Source of the DNA: Pseudobdellovibrionaceae bacterium
Lineage (GTDB): Bacteria; Bdellovibrionota; Bdellovibrionia; Bdellovibrionales; UBA1609
NCBI GenBank assembly: GCA_020635075.1
Contig: JACKAM010000001.1
Coordinates: forward strand, 310,001 to 374,000
Direction: 5' to 3'
DNA length: 64,000 nucleotides
The notes under the pieces were generated by a model. The model was not told the DNA's origin, searched no databases, and saw nothing but the letters and a program-made list of their open reading frames with translations. A program made the position numbers and the translations under genes. Positions 58,553 to 64,000 of this stretch are shown here, in pieces (the stretch's first letter is position 1; each line of letters starts with the position of its first letter).

Positions 58553-59814
58553 ACTGGTTGAAAGCCTATCTAAGTGGGCAGATCGAAGAAATTGGGCGGG
58601 ATGACCGTTTGAGATGGTATGGCTCCTTTCTGGCATTGACTATGGTATGGACCTGGATCCTGTGGATGCAGAAGGGCATGATCAAACTGTTGGTTCAGGA
58701 TCCCCCCTTTCCCCTCTGCTGGCCCTTTTTTGAAAACTGCCAGGCCTATCGGTTTTGGACCCCTGGGCAACTTCAGGTGTTTCTCTATGGCTTCTTGTGT
58801 CTGGCTTTTGTTTCGGCCGGTCTATTTTGTTTTAAGAAGCACCTCAAGACGGCCTGGGTTTCTCTTTTGGCGCTCAATCTGATTAAGCTCACTCTGTTTT
58901 GGCAATCCTATAAGCTCATGGGTAACTACCACTTTATGGCTTTTTTGGCCGGCTTTGCCTATTTGCTGGTGCCCAACAAGGTTCAAACACTGAAATTTCT
59001 CATTGTTGGCTTTTATGTATCGGCGGGCCTGATTAAGTTTGAATCCGAGTGGTTTTCGTCGGCGGCGATGCCCCAGCACTGGATTAAGTTTGGGCCCCCC
59101 GTATGGATAGAGAAGTGGGGATTGATGCCCGTCTCTTCGGCCTATGCTGTTCTTCTAGAAATGGTGATCGTGTTTGGACTCTTAAGTCGCAACAAGTGGA
59201 TCTTCTGGAGCACCTTTGCTCAGTTTATTTGGTTTCATGTTTTTTCCTGGTTCTTTGTGGGGTTCTTTTATCCCTGTGTGATGAGTTGCCTGTTAATGAT
59301 TTATCCTTTGGACTTCCTGCGACGCCGGCAAGGGGGGACGACAATGAGCCCCTTATTCCCAAAACAGGCGAGGCTCATTTCCTACTCTTATTTGGCCGTT
59401 TACGTTTTTCTTCAGCTGTGGCCTAAGGTTTTGCCCGGAGATACGGCTCTGACGAGTGAGGGCCGCATGGCGGCCCTTAATATGTTCGATAGCAATTCCC
59501 GTTGCCACTCGATGATTTTGGCCCATTTTTCTGGAAAGACCTTAGACCTGTCCGAAGGGAGAAACAGCTTAGGAATGAGTGTTCGCATTGGTTGCGAGCC
59601 ACATGTTTATCTGTCGCGGGCCAAGCAATGGTGTCGGGAGTTCAATGGTGATCCGGAGTTCAAAGGTGTTAGCCTGAATTTGATTGCCCGACGAAGCAAC
59701 TCAGAGTCCTATACCGCCCTTGTCGATTTGGATGACGTTTGCTCGGACTCGATTCAATACAATGCTCTGTTGCCCAACGACTGGGTGAACAAAGGGGTTG
59801 ATGATGAAATTTAA
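58549..59814 (+). CDS. HTTM / vitamin K-dependent gamma-carboxylase-like membrane protein
   Basis: A 421-residue integral membrane protein with about eight hydrophobic helices in the first 310 residues (FLALTMVWTWILWMQKGM, QVFLYGFLCLAFVSAGLF, WVSLLALNLIKLTLFW, FLIVGFYVSAGLIKFES, STFAQFIWFHVFSWFFVG) and a soluble C-terminal domain (RIGCEPHVYLSRAKQWCREF). The layout and segments such as YVSAGLIKFESEW with a downstream HW match the HTTM family related to gamma-glutamyl carboxylase. Bacterial members have no settled function. It is the middle gene of an overlapping three-gene operon, between a lipoprotein and a membrane-anchored propeller fragment. Confidence 0.8.
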   Translation: MNWLKAYLSGQIEEIGRDDRLRWYGSFLALTMVWTWILWMQKGMIKLLVQDPPFPLCWPFFENCQAYRFWTPGQLQVFLYGFLCLAFVSAGLFCFKKHLKTAWVSLLALNLIKLTLFWQSYKLMGNYHFMAFLAGFAYLLVPNKVQTLKFLIVGFYVSAGLIKFESEWFSSAAMPQHWIKFGPPVWIEKWGLMPVSSAYAVLLEMVIVFGLLSRNKWIFWSTFAQFIWFHVFSWFFVGFFYPCVMSCLLMIYPLDFLRRRQGGTTMSPLFPKQARLISYSYLAVYVFLQLWPKVLPGDTALTSEGRMAALNMFDSNSRCHSMILAHFSGKTLDLSEGRNSLGMSVRIGCEPHVYLSRAKQWCREFNGDPEFKGVSLNLIARRSNSESYTALVDLDDVCSDSIQYNALLPNDWVNKGVDDEI

Positions 59815-60502
59815 GAGTTCTCCACTTAAGGCGCACCATATCCTATTTGGTCTTTACGCCCTTGTCGTTCTAGTGGTCATGAGTCAGACCGGACTGCAGG
59901 TACAGGCGAACAAGTCCAACCCTCGCTTGAGTGAGAATCAAACTTGGTCCAAAGCCATGATTGGTCGGAACTTGGTGAAGAATGCTGACGATGTCTCACC
60001 GGTAGCCGAGACAAAATGGGTGGTGGATACCTCCCGGCTTGAAATGAAATCCAAGGAGGGGGAGCTCATTTGGCAATTTGTTCTTCCTGATCCCAAGCAA
60101 GGACGACTGGACCAGGTGATCGAGAATGGTTCATTTTTGATCGTGGTGACCTCCAAGAACCGGGTCTACAATCTTCATCGTCTTTCGGGGCAGGTGATGT
60201 GGGGAACGGTCGTTGGAGAAGGGTCCCTTGAGAAGGCCAGGGTGATCGACGATCAGCTGAGGATTGAGCTCCTGACCCCCACCCGCCCTCAGAGGCTTAT
60301 GGTGGTGACTCTGAGCCCTGTTGATGGGCAAATGCTTTCGCGGGCCTTTGCCGAATTCGCAGGGGACGAGCCTGAACTCCTCGCCGACGCCGAACTTCCA
60401 GGAGGAGCCGAGCTTGCTGAGCTTTCAGCAGCTGAGGCGGCCCTTGCCCAGAGCCTGCGATCTCCTAAGGTGCCAAACACCTTCCCAGAAGTGTCTAAGT
60501 GA
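59804..60502 (+). CDS. membrane-anchored PQQ-like propeller fragment
   Basis: About 232 residues from the ATG at 59804 (AAAGGGG six bases upstream; ATG at 59801 and TTG at 59798 are alternatives). An N-terminal transmembrane helix (ILFGLYALVVLVVMSQTGLQ) is followed by two to three blades of the PQQ/beta-propeller type: GELIWQFVLPDPKQGRLDQV, FLIVVTSKNRVYNLHRLSGQ, VMWGTVVGEGSLEKARVI. An acidic Ala/Leu/Glu-rich tail ends the protein. A full propeller needs six or more blades, so it may oligomerise or act as a small docking domain. It overlaps the HTTM gene by 11 bases. Confidence 0.7.
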   Translation: MKFKSSPLKAHHILFGLYALVVLVVMSQTGLQVQANKSNPRLSENQTWSKAMIGRNLVKNADDVSPVAETKWVVDTSRLEMKSKEGELIWQFVLPDPKQGRLDQVIENGSFLIVVTSKNRVYNLHRLSGQVMWGTVVGEGSLEKARVIDDQLRIELLTPTRPQRLMVVTLSPVDGQMLSRAFAEFAGDEPELLADAELPGGAELAELSAAEAALAQSLRSPKVPNTFPEVSK

Positions 60503-60543
60503 TTGATCTCAGGTGAAGGGGTGTCTATCTTTTGGACGCTCAC

Positions 60544-60564
60544 GCGCGACAGAGACTGTCGCGC
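60544..60564. repeat. perfect 9-base palindrome, CGACAGAGACTGTCGCG motif
   Basis: GCGCGACAG (60544-60552) and CTGTCGCGC (60556-60564) are perfect complements around AGA, 41 bases after the propeller gene stop. The core matches the motif at 55976-55992 at 16 of 17 bases, and the flank GACGCTCAC also occurs near 29854 beside ACGCGAGACAG. It could be a terminator stem or a small dispersed repeat. Confidence 0.5.
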
Positions 60565-60709
60565 CATTATGAGATCCTTTAATCAGAGGTAGATAAGTAG
60601 TTGTTTGGTGTTGAATCTGACCCTGATTAAGAAACCCGAGAACGCCCGGCGGGATCTTGACTGGGAAACTGACGTTGAAAAAGGAATCTGACTTTTCTAG
60701 CCGCTCTTT

Positions 60710-60737
60710 GGGCGTCCCGATCACCCACGGGACGCCC
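60710..60737 (+). terminator. stem-loop upstream of the 60793 gene
   Basis: GGGCGTCCCG and CGGGACGCCC are perfect 10-base complements with an 8-base loop, followed by ACTCTTTCTT. It could end the three-gene operon transcript or form part of the leader of the small lipoprotein gene. No gene lies in 60503-60792. Confidence 0.5.
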
Positions 60738-60792
60738 ACTCTTTCTTGCTGACTGTGGTGGGTATACGAGGCGCAACGCAAAGAGGGGAACC

Positions 60793-61011
60793 ATGAAAGT
60801 AGAAATCAGATGGAGATCAATCTTAGTTGTGATTTTGAGTATTCCTTATTTAGCTTTTATTGTGAGCGGTTGCGAAACTGCTCGACCCCTGAAGCTTGAA
60901 AGTGACCAGCCTATTGAGGTGTCCTTTATGTCAGGGTCTGGTGAGGTGGTTCAATTCCTGGCTGAAGCTACAGCTTATGTGGAGAATCACCATTACAAGG
61001 CTCTGCACTGA
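60793..61011 (+). CDS. small lipoprotein
   Basis: A 72-residue lipoprotein with lipobox FIVSGC at about residue 27 and a 45-residue mature part (ETARPLKLESDQPIEVSFMS..). AAAGAGGGGA lies just before the ATG and a strong terminator follows the stop. No family is recognised. Small lipoproteins of this kind are common in this genome section. Confidence 0.6.
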   Translation: MKVEIRWRSILVVILSIPYLAFIVSGCETARPLKLESDQPIEVSFMSGSGEVVQFLAEATAYVENHHYKALH

Positions 61012-61050
61012 TTATTGAAATCTATAGCCCCGAATATAGAGAATGCCCCG

Positions 61051-61082
61051 AAGGAGCGGTCCCCACCGCTCCTTTCTTTTTT
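61051..61082. terminator. intrinsic terminator between convergent genes
   Basis: AAGGAGCGGT and ACCGCTCCTT are perfect 10-base complements with a CCCC loop, followed by TCTTTTTT on the plus strand. Confidence 0.9.
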
Positions 61083-61085
61083 GGA

Positions 61086-62066
61086 TTAAGGATTTTCCTT
61101 AAAAAACTTTTGAATGGCAAACATCGTATGGCGATGTACTGACGCTCCCGGATGCTCAGAAGAAATCAAGCGAAAGGTCTTATTTTTCGATGGGAAGGCA
61201 TTGAACAAGCGTTCACCATCTTTGTGGGGAATTAACCGGTCCTGGTCGCCATGGACAACTAATACAGGGATACTCACTTTTTTGGCAACGGCCAAAGAAT
61301 CATAAAGATGTTCAGGTACCAATCCGCGGGCGAGAATTTCGGGAATAATAAAGGTATTGGCGCTTACGGTGGCAGCAAAGCTCGACCAGGGGGCGATGAG
61401 AATCAACTTGTCGACCTTATCCATGGTTTGATCAAGAGTCTGCATGGCCACGCCCGTACCGAGGGAGTAGGCCATCAGGGTCAAGTTCGGACGGCCCTCA
61501 CCACCTTGCCGTTTCCACACTTCCTGAAGCCAATTGACGGTGGCCACACCTGATTGGGTATAGGTAATTTGATTAGCGGGTCCTTCGCTGTAACCATATC
61601 CAGGGTAATCAAACACGGCGACGTTGACCTTAAACAGCCGAGCCAATTTTCTCAGGTATTTGTCCCGATAGGTAGAGTAAATGTTTTCGCCGTTGCCGTG
61701 GAAGTACAGAAGAATGGGCTTGTCGGTCTCGATTTTGCCGTCAAACTCAGGGCCACAAACCCAGGCTTCGACCTTAACTCCATCCGAGGGGTAGAGGAAT
61801 TCGCCCAAACAACCAGCCTGGCTCACGTGCCCAGCGGGTTCGGCATAAGTGTTCGCATATCCAGATGGGTAGAGCATGGTTTGCACCATGTTTTCTACGA
61901 ATTGCTTGAAATCGCCTTCTTTCTTTTGGCCGTCAGCAGGTACCGTCTCAGCAGGTACAGCCGCGTTTGGGCTAGCTGCCTGGGCGGGGTGGGCGCATCC
62001 AAGAGCAAGGGCAAAAAGACTAAGTCCGGTGGATAGATGAGTAAATAGGGGGACCATTTTGGGCAT
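61086..62066 (-). CDS. exported alpha/beta hydrolase (ABHD13/17-like)
   Basis: A 326-residue protein with a signal peptide; Cys24 in LALGCAHP fits a lipobox. The hydrolase fold shows ILLYFHGNGENI (oxyanion loop), VAVFDYPGYGYSEG, the nucleophile elbow AYSLGTG with S201 (first Gly replaced by Ala), the acid D274 in VHGDQDRLIPH, and a catalytic His near the end (H305 or H311). Relatives are serine esterases or thioesterases such as ABHD17/Bem46. It is likely anchored in the envelope and cleaves ester bonds; the substrate is unknown. AAGGAAAAA precedes the ATG. It converges on the small lipoprotein gene. Confidence 0.82.
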   Translation of the reverse strand: MPKMVPLFTHLSTGLSLFALALGCAHPAQAASPNAAVPAETVPADGQKKEGDFKQFVENMVQTMLYPSGYANTYAEPAGHVSQAGCLGEFLYPSDGVKVEAWVCGPEFDGKIETDKPILLYFHGNGENIYSTYRDKYLRKLARLFKVNVAVFDYPGYGYSEGPANQITYTQSGVATVNWLQEVWKRQGGEGRPNLTLMAYSLGTGVAMQTLDQTMDKVDKLILIAPWSSFAATVSANTFIIPEILARGLVPEHLYDSLAVAKKVSIPVLVVHGDQDRLIPHKDGERLFNAFPSKNKTFRLISSEHPGASVHRHTMFAIQKFFKENP

Positions 62067-62221
62067 GGGTTTTTCCTTTTTTCAAGTCGTTAGCGTCAGC
62101 TCCACTACATGGGGAGAAGAGGAGCCTGATTTGAGTGGTTTTGTTAAAGGCAAAGCTTATGCCACAAAAAGGGCCAACTAAAGATAGTCGGGCCCTCACT
62201 TTGTCGAAGCTTGACGAGGCT

Positions 62222-62923
62222 CTAGCTGGTTCGCCGGAATTGGTACGAGTGAGTGACGATCCACTCGCGAATGAGTTGGTAGTCTTTGGCGTCTAGATCG
62301 AGAAATGTGACGTACACTTCCCAGCCATCGTCAACCTCACTGCAGTCACAAATTCGTAATTTCGACGGATCGATATTGAGATCTCTCAAGGCGACGAGAT
62401 CAAATATGAAGTGAGCATCCGAGGACTCTTCAAGAGGAATGGGTGAGTGAATGACGAGGCCTTTAACGCTAACAGACTTCACTTTAAGAGGCATTCGCAG
62501 TTCCCCACCAGATTGAGGAGCCGAATCCGGAAAGACCAATTCCTCAAATTGGGGGCGGGTGCCGAGGAGGGCCTCGACTCGGCGGAGGAGCAAATCCCGT
62601 TGAGGGGGTTTCATGATGAAGTCCCAAGCACCGGCCTGCATGGCGCGCTTGATTTCCGCCTGCTCACTTTCGTTGGCGAGAAGTAAAATCGGAGGTGTGG
62701 CGCGGTCTTTAATGATTTGGACTTCCCTTAACAGGCGAATTCCCGACATCCGCGGCAGATGAATATCAAGTAGGGCCAGGTCAAAATCGAAAGTCCGGAG
62801 AGCGTCCATGGCGGCGTAACCATCGCTCACGCATTTCACCACAAATCCTGCCTGCTCCAGCATGAACTGAGTGAGCTTTAGGACCCTGGGGTCCCCTTCG
62901 ACTAGGAGAACATTGCGCTTCAA
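62222..62923 (-). CDS. response regulator: receiver plus PilZ-like domain
   Basis: A 233-residue protein starting at a TTG with GAGGTGG five bases upstream. The receiver domain (1-120) has the acidic pair D11 region (LLVEGDPRV), the phospho-acceptor D53 in LLDIHLPRMSG and K105 in FIMKPPQ; the usual Thr/Ser is Ala (LLLANES). Residues about 140-233 look like a PilZ domain (KVKSVSVKGLVIHS in place of D-x-S-x-x-G, then a strand-rich core), which binds cyclic di-GMP in canonical members; the arginine motif is not clear. It may link phosphorylation to motility or adhesion. No kinase gene is adjacent. Confidence 0.78.
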   Translation of the reverse strand: MKRNVLLVEGDPRVLKLTQFMLEQAGFVVKCVSDGYAAMDALRTFDFDLALLDIHLPRMSGIRLLREVQIIKDRATPPILLLANESEQAEIKRAMQAGAWDFIMKPPQRDLLLRRVEALLGTRPQFEELVFPDSAPQSGGELRMPLKVKSVSVKGLVIHSPIPLEESSDAHFIFDLVALRDLNIDPSKLRICDCSEVDDGWEVYVTFLDLDAKDYQLIREWIVTHSYQFRRTS

Positions 62924-62983
62924 AATACCACCTCAGTCCATCTTATCGGAATAATTGGGGCAAAACATGGGTCTGGGATTGGT

Positions 62984-63715
62984 TTACGGCAGAAGGCGGC
63001 TCAACAGGGCGACGAGGGCGGTTTCGATCTTAAGGGTTCTCTCCCCCCAAAAATGGAGTTGAAAGCCGGCCTCAAGGAATTTTTCCACCTCGTAGTCAAT
63101 CCAGCCTCCTTCGGGGCCTACGGCCAAAGTCCAGTGTTGAGGCAGATGTCGATGAGCTTCACTCGAATTGCGATCGGAGCGGACTCGGGACCCGGGATGA
63201 GCCACCAGGCCCTGACTGTGGATCAACAGCCCTGGCGCAACGTCCTCGACAAACGGCTTAAAACCCCTATGAAGGTGTACCTTGGGTAAAATGGTGTCGC
63301 GTGATTGCTCTAGACCGAGCAGAAGCTCTTCATGAAGGGTCTCGGTCCCTAATTGCTGACTTTGCCAAAAGGACTTTTCCACCCGGAAGCTATTGATGAG
63401 GTGAATGGATTTAACACCCAAGGTGGTGACCGACTGAATGATTCTTCCCAGATACTTGGGGCGAGGAAGGGCGAGAACGAGCTGAACGGGAGCCGGGGCT
63501 GGTGGGTTTTCGTTTAGCTGTATCTCAAGCTGAATCTTGTCTCCAGAGAACTCCAGGATCTGTCCCGTGCCAATTGGGCCATTGAGAAGTCCCGTGCACA
63601 AAATTTTCCCCTGCTGACACTGGTTGGTTTTGACCAAATGATCCACGCGTCGGCCGCTGATCAGGGCGCGATCTGGGGAAATTAGATCTGGTTGATCAAG
63701 GAGCAATAGGTTCAT
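62984..63715 (-). CDS. rsmE: RsmE-family 16S rRNA methyltransferase (U1498 N3)
   Basis: About 243 residues from the ATG at 63715; the frame opens at a TTG at 63751 but the family start (MNLLLLDQPDLIS) fits the ATG. RsmE motifs are present: LALPRPKYLGRIIQSVTTLG, SIHLINSFRVEKSF, and the SPOUT knot segment LAVGPEGGWIDYEVEKFLEA, then GERTLKIETA. It methylates N3 of U1498 in 16S rRNA. Length is typical. The gene is on its own, divergent from the partial gene at 63793. Confidence 0.92.
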   Translation of the reverse strand: MNLLLLDQPDLISPDRALISGRRVDHLVKTNQCQQGKILCTGLLNGPIGTGQILEFSGDKIQLEIQLNENPPAPAPVQLVLALPRPKYLGRIIQSVTTLGVKSIHLINSFRVEKSFWQSQQLGTETLHEELLLGLEQSRDTILPKVHLHRGFKPFVEDVAPGLLIHSQGLVAHPGSRVRSDRNSSEAHRHLPQHWTLAVGPEGGWIDYEVEKFLEAGFQLHFWGERTLKIETALVALLSRLLP

Positions 63716-63792
63716 GGCCGCTATATTGCCAAGTGGAGTCAAAATGATCAACAGGGCTTGTGCCCAAATGATGGATTTTCCAAAATAGAAGA

Positions 63793-64000
63793 GTGAATAA
63801 GAACCTCTTCCTTGCAGTTTTCTCTGTTCTTTTCGCTTATGGAGTAGCCGAGGCGCTTGCGACCTTTTGTTATGTCAAAGGATGGATTGAACCCTATTCC
63901 ATTTGGTTTTTGGAGAAACATGGTCCAGGAATCAGTCATGTTTCCTTTGATCCCGTGATTGGCTATAGGCTGTCGTCTAGGCCGACTCGTATGGGGGCCT
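63793..64000 (+). CDS. membrane-anchored protein, 3' end outside the window (partial)
   Basis: The GTG at 63793 opens a frame that runs to the window edge (69 codons). An N-terminal hydrophobic helix (LFLAVFSVLFAYGVAEALAT) is followed by SHVSFDPVIGYRLSSRPTRM. The 'FDP..GYRL...PTRM' block after an N-terminal anchor occurs in envelope SGNH-hydrolase-like proteins, but the catalytic part is not in view. It is divergent from rsmE, with 77 bases between the starts. Confidence 0.55.
   Translation, partial: MNKNLFLAVFSVLFAYGVAEALATFCYVKGWIEPYSIWFLEKHGPGISHVSFDPVIGYRLSSRPTRMGA

Overview
This 64 kb window looks like a chromosomal segment of a Bdellovibrionota-type (Bdellovibrio-like) delta-lineage Gram-negative. 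The signs are the order pheS-pheT-ihfA-merR, a TIGR02147-type regulator beside secreted-protein genes, a bacterial mevalonate gene cluster, and a very large share of signal-peptide proteins, lipoproteins and outer-membrane barrels. Base composition is near 50% GC. There are no rRNA genes, CRISPR arrays or phage structural genes. The taxonomic call is inference from gene content, not from a marker search.

Layout. 1-3618: three related secreted proteins and a MepA-like (LAS) peptidase gene whose 5' end is disrupted by two 64-bp palindromic elements. 3637-5833: two secreted-protein genes on the minus strand between two long perfect inverted repeats of a second family. 5987-10679: translation genes thrS, infC (AUU start), rpmI and rplT, with an SGNH-hydrolase gene inserted on the opposite strand between infC and rpmI. 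10749-15987: a tight, overlapping five-gene mevalonate operon (type 2 IPP isomerase, class II HMG-CoA reductase, phosphomevalonate kinase, diphosphomevalonate decarboxylase, mevalonate kinase). 15995-21084 (minus): a modular beta-propeller lipoprotein, a radical SAM protein with an N-terminal cysteine cluster, a SpoU-family methyltransferase and rsmG. 21134-26816: pheS, pheT, ihfA, a MerR regulator and an acyl desaturase.

26932-32377 is the accessory zone. It has tRNA-Pro(GGG) followed by scrambled partial copies of itself, an AbiE-like winged-helix/nucleotidyltransferase pair with a perfect operator palindrome, two small secreted proteins, an eroded ECF-sigma/anti-sigma/pseudopilin locus next to an intact pseudopilin, a frameshifted small membrane protein and an orphan OmpR-type DNA-binding domain. 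32484-55855 is dominated by secreted and envelope proteins: a metzincin-like protease behind a TIGR02147 regulator, paired six-cysteine proteins around a second regulator, beta-propeller and beta-helix lipoproteins, porin-like barrels and a BamD-like protein, a HAMP membrane protein and a winged-helix/FHA regulator. Strong intrinsic terminators separate many of these units.

56083-64000: a small Gly-Asp-tailed secreted protein; an overlapping three-gene operon (lipoprotein with a helical domain and pentapeptide repeats, an HTTM/gamma-carboxylase-like membrane protein, a membrane-anchored propeller fragment); a small lipoprotein; an alpha/beta hydrolase; a receiver-PilZ response regulator; rsmE; and the start of another membrane-anchored gene cut by the window edge. 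The best candidates for little-described biology are the HTTM operon, the AbiE-like pair with its tRNA-derived debris, the palindromic elements, and the regulator/six-cysteine module.
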